Assembly (NCBI RefSeq): GCF_039994875.1
Contig: NZ_CP121196.1
Location: 4,774,001 to 4,838,000 of the forward strand
Origin: Telmatobacter sp. DSM 110680
Lineage (GTDB): Bacteria; Acidobacteriota; Terriglobia; Terriglobales; Acidobacteriaceae
Length of the DNA: 64,000 bases
Direction: 5' to 3'
Made by a program: the position numbers and the translations under genes. Shown here one piece after another: positions 16,196 to 25,244 of the stretch. The stretch's first letter is position 1. Each line of letters starts with the position of its first letter. The notes beneath the pieces were generated by a model. The model was not told the DNA's origin, did no database searches, and saw only the letters and a program-made list of their open reading frames with translations.

Positions 16196-18484
16196 TCAGT
16201 TGGGGTCGCGCAGACGTGCCAGATTCGCGCGAGCTTGCGGGTGATCTGGCTTCAGCCGCAGGGCATGTTCAAAATCCGCGCGCGCCGCGGCAGTCTTCCC
16301 TGTTCTGGACTCAAGCACACCGAGATTGTTCCAACCGTCGGCATCGCCATCAAACAGCTTGAGTGCAGTTCGTTGTTCTTCTATCGCCTGCGCCACATTC
16401 CCGGTCGAAGAGAGAACCTGGGAAAGAGCCGCGTGCAGTTGAGGGTCATTCGGAGCCAATTCAACAGCCTTCTTCAACTCGGCCAGCGCGGAGTTTTGGT
16501 TGCCGTTTTGGGCATAAGCCCGGGCAAGTTCCTCATGCGCTTCCGCAGAATCGGGATGAAGACTCGTAGCTTGTTTGAGAAGTTGAATCGCAGACTCGAA
16601 ATCACCAGCTTCCGACTCTATATCCGCTGAACCCAGAAGACCTCGCAAGTTTCCCGGTGCTATCTCCAGACTGCGGCGAAACTCAGCGTGTGCCTCGTCT
16701 AACTTGTTTTCACCTTCCAAGGCTGTTCCAAGGCCAGCGTGAACATCTGCATCCTGAGTACACGCCCCGATCTGGGAGCGAAAGTCTGCTTCAGCATCCT
16801 GGAATTGCTCGTGGCGAAGTTCGACATTGGCAAGATCGAAGCGCGCGTCACATGCTCCTTGATCGTGAGCAACGACGGCGCGAAATGTCTCGATCGCTTC
16901 CTTCCACTTGCCCTGTCCGTCGAGCGCAACACCCAATGCAGAACGCGAGCGTTCATCGGCGGGAGTAATCTTCAGCAATCGCTGAAACACCATCGTTGCC
17001 TCGGCAAATTTACCTTTACCCGCGAGCGCAGCAGCGTAGTTATAGAGGCTTATCGGATCCGTTGGAGTCTTGCGCAGACGGTTGCGCATCCACGCTGCCT
17101 CCAGCAGCAGACGTGGATCCGGCGCATCCGAAGACGTGTTCACAGGCAACACCTGCAACCACAAAAACGCCATCTCATCTTCAGACCGGTTGCCCGCCCG
17201 CACCCGCACTGGCGGTGCGTGAGGATTGTGGACATTCGACGACGAGTTGTCGTAGGAATAGCGCATGTGCAGAACGGTTCCTTTGGGCAGCAGGATAGGC
17301 GCCTTATAGCGGTATACAGCTTGGCGGTCGATGTCCCAGTCGCGAATCCAGATCAACCATTTCTTCTGACCATCCGGAAGCATTGCCCAACCCTTCATGT
17401 CGTGTCCCAGATAGTGCGCGTGAGGATAAACGCCGAGCACGTCCACATCGATGGGCAGAGTGAGCGAGTCTTCGACGACAAAATCGGAATTGCCGGCAGG
17501 AATGTCGAGCGCGTCGTCGCGTTCCAGCGCCAGCAACATCGGTTGCTTCGCCGGCGGGTCCTCGGTGAAGTAGAGGCCCACCTGCGCGTCGAGGGTTTCC
17601 GATTTTCCTGAGGGCTTGAGGTGCATATTCAAAATAAGATCGTTACCCGGATCGAGTCGCCATGGCATCCCCTCGGGTTCAATCAGGGCCGGAGAGTCCG
17701 GCTTCCAGAAGAGAAAATGGCTGTCCGGGTCAAATCGGTTGCCGGAGTCGATCAGAAGTTCCATCCCCGCGATCCCATCTTCCCAATTAACCGGATGCTG
17801 GCGGCGCAGGCTGCCGGTGCGATCTATGATCACATTGGCATGGTGAACCACCTCGGGCGCGCCCGGGCGGATCTCCATCGCTCGCACGTACTCAGTCTGT
17901 TTGAGCGGGTAAGGCAGAATGAAATTCCGGAAGACATCCGTCCCCCCGCCATTCAGCGTGAAGGGGCGCTTCAACTTGAGGACCAAGTCAGGCTTTCCGA
18001 TGAGCCATGTCGCATCGTAATGCGGCGGAGCGGGGGCTGTTGAGAGATTACCTTGCGGCATCTTGTCGGCGACCCAGCGCTTCAACAGCGCTTGATCTTC
18101 GTCGCTGAGACGGCGAACATCGGCAAAATCACCGTATCCTGACTCGGGGAGCCACGGCGGCATAAAGCGCGATTGCGTGACCGTCAGAATCTGCGGACCC
18201 CAGCGGCGCGCATTCTCATACGTCAGCAAGCTGAACGGGCCGCCCCCGCCGGGGTGGTGACAAGTAGCGCAGTTCTTGTAAAGGACGGGCGCAATGTCGC
18301 GACTCCACGTAGGCGCGGAAGCAGTGTCAGAATCGTCATCATTTCCTGAACGCGACGTCGAAGCCGCAATCTGCTCGCGTGGTTGTTGCACCGCGGCATG
18401 CGGGCTTGCGTCCGGCAGACGGCTCAAGGACCCTATGCATGCCCCGAGTGCCGACAAGATGGCGATAGTGCCGAAAGCTTTCAT
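16196..18484 (-). CDS. Secreted c-type heme / copper-monooxygenase-like protein with TPR tail
   Basis: About 762 residues: signal-like N-terminus (MKAFGTIAILSALGACIGS), a single-heme motif CATCHH near residue 75 in a cytochrome-c-like domain (APVLYKNCATCHHPGGGGPFSL), then about 300 residues with VVHHANVIID, LNMHLKPSG and GVYPHAHYLGHDM, which look like the copper-ligand His clusters of peptidylglycine/dopamine-type ascorbate-dependent monooxygenases. The last 270 residues are tandem TPRs (for example DPISLYNYAAALAGKGKFAEA). The ATG overlaps the redoxin stop (ATGA), so the two are coupled. Probable extracytoplasmic redox enzyme; substrate unknown. Confidence 0.75.
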   Translation of the reverse strand: MKAFGTIAILSALGACIGSLSRLPDASPHAAVQQPREQIAASTSRSGNDDDSDTASAPTWSRDIAPVLYKNCATCHHPGGGGPFSLLTYENARRWGPQILTVTQSRFMPPWLPESGYGDFADVRRLSDEDQALLKRWVADKMPQGNLSTAPAPPHYDATWLIGKPDLVLKLKRPFTLNGGGTDVFRNFILPYPLKQTEYVRAMEIRPGAPEVVHHANVIIDRTGSLRRQHPVNWEDGIAGMELLIDSGNRFDPDSHFLFWKPDSPALIEPEGMPWRLDPGNDLILNMHLKPSGKSETLDAQVGLYFTEDPPAKQPMLLALERDDALDIPAGNSDFVVEDSLTLPIDVDVLGVYPHAHYLGHDMKGWAMLPDGQKKWLIWIRDWDIDRQAVYRYKAPILLPKGTVLHMRYSYDNSSSNVHNPHAPPVRVRAGNRSEDEMAFLWLQVLPVNTSSDAPDPRLLLEAAWMRNRLRKTPTDPISLYNYAAALAGKGKFAEATMVFQRLLKITPADERSRSALGVALDGQGKWKEAIETFRAVVAHDQGACDARFDLANVELRHEQFQDAEADFRSQIGACTQDADVHAGLGTALEGENKLDEAHAEFRRSLEIAPGNLRGLLGSADIESEAGDFESAIQLLKQATSLHPDSAEAHEELARAYAQNGNQNSALAELKKAVELAPNDPQLHAALSQVLSSTGNVAQAIEEQRTALKLFDGDADGWNNLGVLESRTGKTAAARADFEHALRLKPDHPQARANLARLRDPN

Positions 18485-19068
18485 TTCTGCAGAAAGACGA
18501 CGGAACATCCCACCGGGGGACCGGCAGGTTGCGGAATGATCGTGCCATTGAGCGCAGCCGTCAGGGCGAGTTCGAGATCATGATGTTCCGGCTGAGGTCT
18601 TTCTCTACCAATAGCCATGTAACGATCGTCCACGCAGCCGCGATAGATCTCGTGCATCCCACCGCCATCGACCTTGAAGATCGCCGCTTCAGGCGTGATG
18701 GCAACGTGCGCCAGATGAACCAGAGTCTGCTGCGGGTCGAGCACGGTTTGCTCTCGAATGGAGAATTCCCGGTTGTGCTTCGCAACCACAGATCGCGTGT
18801 CTCCGGGGTTAGGAAAGACCCACCATATCCGCACTCCGCGCGAGGAATACTCGTGCGAAAGGCGGGCTATTTCCGGGACGTATCGATTGCAGATGGGGCA
18901 ATCGCTGGCAGCAAACATCAGCACCACGTAGCGGGTGTCAACCCCTGCAAGATCGCGAATCGGCTTGCCCTTCAGATCAATCCCAAATGTCCGCGCAGAG
19001 AGCGCAGATGGGCATAACAGAAGGGCCGACAGGCCCGTGAAGGCAAGACGTGGGAAGGAAATACGCAT
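18481..19068 (-). CDS. Exported thioredoxin-like redoxin
   Basis: 195 residues with a signal peptide (MRISFPRLAFTGLSALLLCPSALSA). The thioredoxin-fold core includes YVVLMFAASDCPICNRYVPEIARL, with CPIC as the active-site pair, and a later AAIFKVDGGGMHEIYRG strand. The protein is closest in layout to AhpC/TSA-type redoxins found beside copper monooxygenase/heme proteins. Its stop overlaps the start of that gene by four bases. A role in delivering reductant to, or maturing, the downstream heme/copper enzyme is an inference from the pairing. Confidence 0.8.
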   Translation of the reverse strand: MRISFPRLAFTGLSALLLCPSALSARTFGIDLKGKPIRDLAGVDTRYVVLMFAASDCPICNRYVPEIARLSHEYSSRGVRIWWVFPNPGDTRSVVAKHNREFSIREQTVLDPQQTLVHLAHVAITPEAAIFKVDGGGMHEIYRGCVDDRYMAIGRERPQPEHHDLELALTAALNGTIIPQPAGPPVGCSVVFLQK

Positions 19069-19178
19069 GGATTTGCGGATGCTTAAGCTGGGAGCATCTT
19101 AGCAGAATCAACAACCATATGGACATTACTTGACGCGATCAAATCCTCGTATTGTCGAAAACCCGATCCGGATTGATC

Positions 19179-20885
19179 TCAAAATCCAAGCGCCGCCCAA
19201 ATTGAATCGACCTTCGCCTTTGTTGCCTGATCCATCTCGATCATCGCGGGCCACGGGCGCTCAAAACCCTCGGCCTTCCACTTGCGCGTGGCGTCGATGC
19301 CCATCTTCGATCCGTAATTAGGCATGCGCGACGAATGATCGAGCGAATCGATTGGCCCCAGCGTGAATTGAATATCGCGCTCGGGGTCGATATTGTTCGT
19401 CACCCGCAGTACCACCTCACCAACGTCCTGCACGTCGCAATCTTCGTCGACCACCACGATGCACTTCGTAAACATGGCCTGACCCAGCGACCAGATAGCG
19501 CTCATGACCTTGCGCGCCTGCCCCGGGTAGCTCTTCTTGATCGATACCAGCATCAGGTTGTGAAAGACGCCTTCGACCGGCAAATTGATGTCGACGATCT
19601 CGGGAATCGTCAGCTTCATCGCGGGAAGAAAAATCCGCTCTACGGCCTTACCCATCCACGCATCTTCCATCGGAGGTTTGCCCACAATGGTCGCTGCATA
19701 AATCGGATCTTTGCGATGCGTAATGCACGTCAGGTGGAAAACGGGGTACTCGTCGGTCATGGTGTAGAAGCCGGTGTGGTCCCCGAAAGGCCCCTCACTG
19801 CGAAGTTCGCCCAATTCAACATAGCCCTCGAGCACAATCTCTGCGCTGGCCGGCACTTCGAGATCTACCGTCTCGCACTTCACAATCTCCACTGACTTGC
19901 CGCGTAGAAATCCCGCGATCATGAACTCTTCAACCTCCGGCGGCGCGGGCACAATCGCAGCAAAGGTCGTTGCCGGTTCAGTTCCGATGGCGACGGCAAC
20001 TTCCAAACGCGAGCCTTTCAGATTGCCCATCACTACTTGCGGAATGCCGCCGATCGGCCCGTCGGGAATCGCCACCGCTCCGCCCGCCGACTCGGCCATC
20101 GCTGCGACTCTTGCCGACTTCGAATCGCCAACGGAGCCGGCCGCGGCCTGCGCTCGCAGCGCTTCGCGATAGTGTTCTGCCGCCACCTTCTGCCGCTGCC
20201 AGTGCATGCCTGTCGTCTGTCCGTCGTACACCTGCATGCGGTACATCCCGATATTGCGTTTGCCGTTGCGTGGGTCGCGCGTGTGCACACACGGCAGAGT
20301 GATAAAGCGTCCGCCATCGTACGGCCAGCACTTCAGGATCGGAAATGCATTCAGATCAAAGTTGTTGCGAAGAATTACTTCCTTACACGGCGCATCTTTG
20401 GCGAGCACCGTCTTTGGAAATGCACTGGTCAACGCACCAAGTTGCGGCAGCATTTTTAATTTGTCGAAGAGTCCCGAAGGAGCCTTGACGTTCATCAGGC
20501 CCTTGATGCGCTCGGCAATTTCGTCGAGCCGCTCCACGCTTAGCGCCATCGCCATGCGCCGTTCGCTGCCGAACTGATTCATCAAAACTTTGTGGCCGGG
20601 ATACCCCTTGATGTTTTCGAAAAGCAGGGCTGGGCCACCGGCCGAGTACTTCCCTTTTGTGGTGACACCTTTGCCATGCGCGCCAATCTTGCTTACCCGG
20701 TCGGTGATTTCGGTGATCTCAAGATCCGGCGAGACCTCTTCGCGAATCCGTTTGAGTTCGCCATTCTTTTCCAGCGCACTGATCCAGTCGCGCAGATCTT
20801 CGTATGCCAACGCATTTCTCCCGGCGGTCGTCTGCAGTCCCAGCATGCGATCTTCTCGAACTGGGTTGATCGACCGCTTCCCCAT
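19179..20885 (-). CDS. UbiD-family prenylated-FMN decarboxylase
   Basis: 568 residues. YEDLRDWISALEKNGELKRI at the start, NIGMYRMQVYDGQTTGMHWQ, and RSEGPFGDHTGFYTM (catalytic Glu region) are typical of UbiD-type enzymes, which use prFMN to decarboxylate aromatic acids in ubiquinone/menaquinone synthesis or aromatic degradation. Relative to E. coli UbiD the protein is longer and carries an Ala/Ser-rich insertion around residues 245-275 (QAAAGSVGDSKSARVAAMAE). No ubiX or other quinone gene is adjacent, so the substrate is open. Two ATGs are possible, 20885 and 20846; neither has a strong ribosome binding site. Confidence 0.88.
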   Translation of the reverse strand: MGKRSINPVREDRMLGLQTTAGRNALAYEDLRDWISALEKNGELKRIREEVSPDLEITEITDRVSKIGAHGKGVTTKGKYSAGGPALLFENIKGYPGHKVLMNQFGSERRMAMALSVERLDEIAERIKGLMNVKAPSGLFDKLKMLPQLGALTSAFPKTVLAKDAPCKEVILRNNFDLNAFPILKCWPYDGGRFITLPCVHTRDPRNGKRNIGMYRMQVYDGQTTGMHWQRQKVAAEHYREALRAQAAAGSVGDSKSARVAAMAESAGGAVAIPDGPIGGIPQVVMGNLKGSRLEVAVAIGTEPATTFAAIVPAPPEVEEFMIAGFLRGKSVEIVKCETVDLEVPASAEIVLEGYVELGELRSEGPFGDHTGFYTMTDEYPVFHLTCITHRKDPIYAATIVGKPPMEDAWMGKAVERIFLPAMKLTIPEIVDINLPVEGVFHNLMLVSIKKSYPGQARKVMSAIWSLGQAMFTKCIVVVDEDCDVQDVGEVVLRVTNNIDPERDIQFTLGPIDSLDHSSRMPNYGSKMGIDATRKWKAEGFERPWPAMIEMDQATKAKVDSIWAALGF

Positions 20886-21006
20886 TCATACTAAGGCTTT
20901 AGCCTTCGGTACTTTTGTTTCGCCGTAGTCCAGTTCCAACCAGCACATTTCAAAATCCGGCATCTAAGGCAACAGATAGCAATCATTGCGACGAGGATCC
21001 CCCACT

Positions 21007-22119
21007 ATGCCTCCATCTCCGCAAGTGAAATGCCACCCCTACTTCAAGCTGCGCAGGCTTACTCCTCACATCCAGATCGGCCCCCTGGCTCCATCGCCAT
21101 GGAACGTTCCCAATCTCTGCACCGCCTATCATTGGCCCAACGGCCTTGCAGGCGGAGGCGTGATCGCGATCGTCGAACTCGGCGGCGGCTGGGTGCAATC
21201 CGACATCGACCAGTACTTCAAGTCCATCAACCAACCAGTTCCGCATATCACTGACGTCTCCGTTGATGGCACCAAAAACAGCCCCAATCAGAGCACCGGT
21301 TCCAACAGCGACCCCGATTACGAAGTCGCGCTCGACATTGAGGTCGCAGGAGCCGCATATTACGCGGCTACCGGAAAGGCCGCCACCATTCGCATGTACT
21401 GGTCGCAGGACATCGCATCGGCGGTGCAAAAGGCGGCCAACGATGGCTGCGATGTGTGTTCCATTTCATGGGGAGCTGACGAAGCAACGTGGGGCACCAC
21501 CGCGGCACAGGAGATGGAATCCGCCGCCGCGACCGCTACCGACCTCGGCATGGTCGTCTTTGCGGCGTCCGGCGACAACGACTCAAGCGATGGCGGCTCA
21601 ACCCCTGCCAATGTCGATGCACCTTCCTCGTGTCCGCACGTCGTGGGTTGCGGAGGAACCTACAAAACCACCACCGTCGAGACCGTGTGGAACGACAGTC
21701 CGGGTCAGACCAATGGCGAAGGGACGGGCGGAGGCTACTCCACCATCTTTCCTGTGCAGAGTTTCCAGATCGGAGTACCCAAGCCGCCCGCCGGCTCAAC
21801 GTTTGGAAAGGGCCGCATGGTCCCCGATGTCTCTGGTGACGCGGATCCCAACACTGGGTACAACGTTATCGTTCATGGATCAACCACTGTCGTCGGAGGG
21901 ACATCGGCCGTTGCGCCGCTCTATGCGGGATTGTTCGCTGCGTTTGGAAAGAAGCTCGGGTTCGTCACTCCGTCGCTTTATCAAAACCAGGCTGACTTCA
22001 ACGACATCACCACGGGCGGCAATGGCTATTACAACGCCGCTCCCGGACCCGATCCATGCACAGGCATCGGCTCCCCCGTCGGGGGCAAACTGGCGTCATT
22101 GTTCGTGAAACCCGCGTAG
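21007..22119 (+). CDS. S53 (sedolisin/kumamolisin-like) serine-carboxyl peptidase, no prodomain
   Basis: About 370 residues covering only the catalytic domain of family S53. The Glu/Asp pair is in DYEVALDIEVAG, the oxyanion Asp lies in the VVFAASGDND region, the nucleophile is in GGTSAVAP near residue 298, and the C-terminal calcium site is DITTGGNGYYNAAPGPDPC. Sedolisins normally carry a 150-200 residue inhibitory prodomain; here the protein starts almost at the catalytic core (PNLCTAYHWP) and shows no signal peptide. ATG 21007 (GAGG ten bases before) is preferred to an upstream TTG. Confidence 0.87.
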   Translation: MPPSPQVKCHPYFKLRRLTPHIQIGPLAPSPWNVPNLCTAYHWPNGLAGGGVIAIVELGGGWVQSDIDQYFKSINQPVPHITDVSVDGTKNSPNQSTGSNSDPDYEVALDIEVAGAAYYAATGKAATIRMYWSQDIASAVQKAANDGCDVCSISWGADEATWGTTAAQEMESAAATATDLGMVVFAASGDNDSSDGGSTPANVDAPSSCPHVVGCGGTYKTTTVETVWNDSPGQTNGEGTGGGYSTIFPVQSFQIGVPKPPAGSTFGKGRMVPDVSGDADPNTGYNVIVHGSTTVVGGTSAVAPLYAGLFAAFGKKLGFVTPSLYQNQADFNDITTGGNGYYNAAPGPDPCTGIGSPVGGKLASLFVKPA

Positions 22120-22138
22120 GTGTTACGTTCGTCGAGGT

Positions 22139-23392
22139 CTATTGCCCACCGAATAAGAGCGCACCGCCGATCGCCAGCACCAGAGAGATCGGCATGATTA
22201 GCATGCCTGCTTTCAGGAACTGCCAAGCGCTGACATGCATCCCTTCGCGACGTATCGCGATAAGCCACAATATCGTCGCGAGGGAGCCAGTGATGGAGAG
22301 ATTCGGCCCCAGATCGATACCAATCAGTACAGCCTGCGATAGAAGCGGGCGAAGCGTCATGCTGTGCAAAGTGGCGCCGGCGATCAGTCCCAGGGGCAGA
22401 TTGTTGACGAGGTTCGTGCCAAACCCGACGGCTACAGCCAGCGCTAAACCGCTCTCCACTCGCGGCCATTGAGTTGCGTGTTCGGTTGCCGCCTGCAGCA
22501 TCTGCAATGCGCCTGCACTCTTGACTGCTTCTACGATGACAAACAGGGCGGCTACGAGCGGCAGCACGGTCCAGCTGATTTCGCGCACCAGACGCACGGG
22601 ATTGGAACGGCCCATGATCAGCACCAGGGATGCAACCACGAGGGCGGCGACGCACGTTGGCAAGCCCAGGTCCACCTTGAGCGCCGACGCAATCAGGAGA
22701 ACACCCGCAACGGCGAATATGCCGAACAGGCTCACTTTGCCCAGAGACGTGAGCTTTACATCGACACTTGCCCCATCGCATGGCGCGTCCAAATCGTTGC
22801 GGCTAAACCAGCGCAACAAAAAGTAAGTGGCAATAATGGAAATGATGGAAGGCCCAATGAACATAGCCAGCCACTTCATCAGCGGCGGCATGGATGCGCG
22901 AAAGACCACGAGGTTGGCGGGATTTGATATCGGCAGCACAAAGCTGGCCGCGTTCGCGATCATCGCGCACGTCAGCAGGTAAGGCATTGGCTTTGCCTTG
23001 GCGTGTTTTACAGCTGAGAGCACCGCGGGAGTAAGAACCACTGCAGTGGCATCGTTCGACATGAAGATGGTCACCACGGTTCCAACACCGTAGATCAGCG
23101 TGAATAAGTGCCGTGACGATCCATTGGCTCTCTTCACCGCAATATTGGCCAGCCAGTCAAAGACGCCATTGGTCTTCGCCAACTCCGATAACAGCATCAT
23201 GCCTGTGAGGAAAAGATAGACATCCATCCCCTCGGCAACCGCATGGCCAGCCAGCCTAAGGGGGATGAGGCGAAGTACACAGAGCAGCAGCGCCCCCGCC
23301 GTGGTCCACACGAACTCGGGAACGCCGAACGGCCTGAAGAGCATGAGCGCAATGCTGAGGGCAGATATGCACCAGATTGCGACATGCGCCAT
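22139..23392 (-). CDS. arsB: ArsB-type arsenite/anion permease
   Basis: 417 residues and about 11 hydrophobic segments. VFDWLANIAVKRANGSSRHLF, TIFMSNDATAVVLTPAVL and ASFVLPISNPANLVVF are the signature stretches of ArsB in the ion transporter superfamily, and the length matches ArsB (about 429). It would export arsenite or a related anion across the inner membrane, driven by proton-motive force or by an ArsA partner. No arsR, arsC or arsA lies beside it, so annotation as an ArsB relative is safer than a claim of arsenic resistance. GAGG nine bases upstream supports ATG 23392. Confidence 0.82.
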   Translation of the reverse strand: MAHVAIWCISALSIALMLFRPFGVPEFVWTTAGALLLCVLRLIPLRLAGHAVAEGMDVYLFLTGMMLLSELAKTNGVFDWLANIAVKRANGSSRHLFTLIYGVGTVVTIFMSNDATAVVLTPAVLSAVKHAKAKPMPYLLTCAMIANAASFVLPISNPANLVVFRASMPPLMKWLAMFIGPSIISIIATYFLLRWFSRNDLDAPCDGASVDVKLTSLGKVSLFGIFAVAGVLLIASALKVDLGLPTCVAALVVASLVLIMGRSNPVRLVREISWTVLPLVAALFVIVEAVKSAGALQMLQAATEHATQWPRVESGLALAVAVGFGTNLVNNLPLGLIAGATLHSMTLRPLLSQAVLIGIDLGPNLSITGSLATILWLIAIRREGMHVSAWQFLKAGMLIMPISLVLAIGGALLFGGQ

Positions 23393-23566
23393 CAAACGTT
23401 TCCTCTTTCAAAAGTAAGAATGGTTGGAAGCTCCTGCGCAGTTGATAGGACCGAGAAACTCTGCACGCCTAGGTCAAGATCACAGTCCGCTTTCACTAGG
23501 ATGAAGAAAGAACACGAAGTGATGGGACATGGTTCGGCTCTGTCTGAGAATTAGCTGCGGTCAGGT

Positions 23567-24559
23567 TCAGTGCGCCCTGTAGAGTTCCCGTACCACTTCG
23601 GATACTGGGATGACGGGATTCACCGGGGGAATCGCATCGAGGGGAAAGCCCAGCCTCTTCCACTCGTCATAGCCGCCGCGCAGCGGACGCACGCGCTCGA
23701 TCCCCAGCTTATGTAGCGTCATCGCAGTCTTGGCTGCCGTCGCTTCACTGGGGCATGTGCAGAACAGCACCACATCCCGATCACGCGGAATCTCAATATG
23801 CCGCGCGGCCAGCGCATCAGGCGAAAAATGCAACGCGCTCGGCAGCGTAAACGGTTCCGCGACCAGTTCCAGCGGATGCCGCAGGTCCACGATGTATACC
23901 TGTTCGCCGGAATCGAGCTGCGCTTTCAGTTCTTCAGGTTCAAGGCGGGAAGCCACCAGCTTCTTCAGGACCATCCGCCGCCGATACACGCGCACGATGA
24001 AGAATCCCAGAATGCCCAGGAGCAATAGCGCGCCCGAGAATCTTCCCACCCAATTCAAAAGACCGGGATCGCGCTTCAGCGCGTCGCCGAACAATCTTCC
24101 GCCGCTCAGCAGCGCAAGCAGCCAGAGCGTCGCGCCAATACTGTCGAAGAAGAGAAATTTGGCCAGCCCCATGCCGTTTTGCCCGGCCACTGGCGCAGCA
24201 AGTGTTGCGAGGCCCGGCACAAACTTGGCGAACATCAGCATGGTGCCGCGGCGGCGCCCAAACGAGTCCTGCGTGCGGCGAACGCAGATGGTCGGCTCCA
24301 TCGAGAGTTTGCAAAGAATACGCAGCACATGGTGCCCGTAGCGCCGGCCGATCAGAAACCAGGTCGTGTCTGCCGTCATGCAGGCCAGCAGCCCTGCCAG
24401 AAACGCAACGACAAAGCTGATCTGGTGTTCCGCCGACATGGCCCCGGCTGCAAGGAGCACCGGTGTGGCCGGCAAAGGGATGCCGAATTGCTCTACCAGA
24501 ACCCAACCGAAGAGCAGCAAATATCCGTATGTGAGGAGAATCTGCGTGGGAAGTTCCAT
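23567..24559 (-). CDS. DedA-family membrane protein fused to a rhodanese domain
   Basis: 330 residues. Residues 1-190 form a DedA/SNARE-associated membrane domain (LVEQFGIPLPATPVLLAAGAM, FAKFVPGLATLAAPVAGQNGM), a family linked to undecaprenyl phosphate or phospholipid flipping. Residues 210-330 are a rhodanese fold with active-site loop VLFCTCPSEATA and Cys in the position of the sulfur-accepting residue, and a final RPLRGGYDEWKRLGFP. The fusion places a sulfur/phosphate-type binding module on the cytoplasmic side of the permease. Confidence 0.85.
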   Translation of the reverse strand: MELPTQILLTYGYLLLFGWVLVEQFGIPLPATPVLLAAGAMSAEHQISFVVAFLAGLLACMTADTTWFLIGRRYGHHVLRILCKLSMEPTICVRRTQDSFGRRRGTMLMFAKFVPGLATLAAPVAGQNGMGLAKFLFFDSIGATLWLLALLSGGRLFGDALKRDPGLLNWVGRFSGALLLLGILGFFIVRVYRRRMVLKKLVASRLEPEELKAQLDSGEQVYIVDLRHPLELVAEPFTLPSALHFSPDALAARHIEIPRDRDVVLFCTCPSEATAAKTAMTLHKLGIERVRPLRGGYDEWKRLGFPLDAIPPVNPVIPVSEVVRELYRAH

Positions 24560-24765
24560 GACCGAATCCGATTTGCTGCTAGGGTTTGGACCAGGAGTCA
24601 GCGCCGAACGGCTGAACTCCTTGACCTCAATCTATCGGATGTTTGCGAATCGATTTCGTTTCAATTCCATCAATCAGCCGCCCTCAAGCTGACAAGATTA
24701 CTCAACAAAGACTGGTCTGGCTCACACGACGCGTGATTGCGCGCAGCGGACGCAGTGGCAATCCT

Positions 24766-24972
24766 TCATCGTGTGTTGCTGTATTTGCGGTCAGGTGCTG
24801 GGGCGTAAGCCGGAGGCATCTTCAAGGTCGCTTCTACCTCGCCGATTCGGTCCCTGAGGCGACGCTTTATTTCCGCAACTGTATCGCTTTCCCCGAGGTG
24901 ACCGGTCTGGTCAAAGTGCTCGAGATAGGTGCGCAGTTCCTGAAGCAGTTCCTGGGGAAGACGGTGACCCAT
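24766..24972 (-). CDS. Small protein, relative of the 45.5-kb small gene
   Basis: 68 residues (MGHRLPQELLQELRTYLEHF...). The first 50 residues align without gaps to the 71-residue product at 45498: LLQELRTYLEHFDQ against LLQSLHEQLKHFDH, then DTVAEIKRRLRDRIGEVEATL against EAVAVIRKHLLLRIREAEGAL. The pattern predicts a short two-helix protein, loosely like the DUF4404 type. A longer reading from TTG 25047 would add 25 residues. There is no convincing ribosome binding site, so the gene rests mainly on the paralogy. Confidence 0.6.
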   Translation of the reverse strand: MGHRLPQELLQELRTYLEHFDQTGHLGESDTVAEIKRRLRDRIGEVEATLKMPPAYAPAPDRKYSNTR

Positions 24973-25202
24973 AGACAACCGATTGTTGCAACGTTTGTGC
25001 ACTCTTGCAAGGTTACCCGCATTTGGAACTTCCTCCGGGAACCACAAGTCTCACGTCTGACACCCAAAACCTCATCAGAATCGGGAAAAAATGCGCGTCG
25101 TCATTCCACGTAAACCATTGCGAGACAGTTGAATACGTCGTGGTTGTTTCACCCGGACGGAGTCCATTGGCTCGACATCCTATCAGTCCTCATCGAAACA
25201 GA

Positions 25203-25230
25203 AAAGCCGCCCGAAGGCGGCTTTGGCTGT
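25203..25230 (-). terminator. Intrinsic terminator of the transpeptidase gene
   Basis: On the minus strand AAAGCCGCC-TTCG-GGCGGCTTT is followed by TTCTGTTT. A 9-bp perfect stem with a stable tetraloop and a T-rich tail lies about 20 bp after the stop of the gene ending at 25245. Confidence 0.85.
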
Positions 25231-25244
25231 GAAATGGCTTATCA

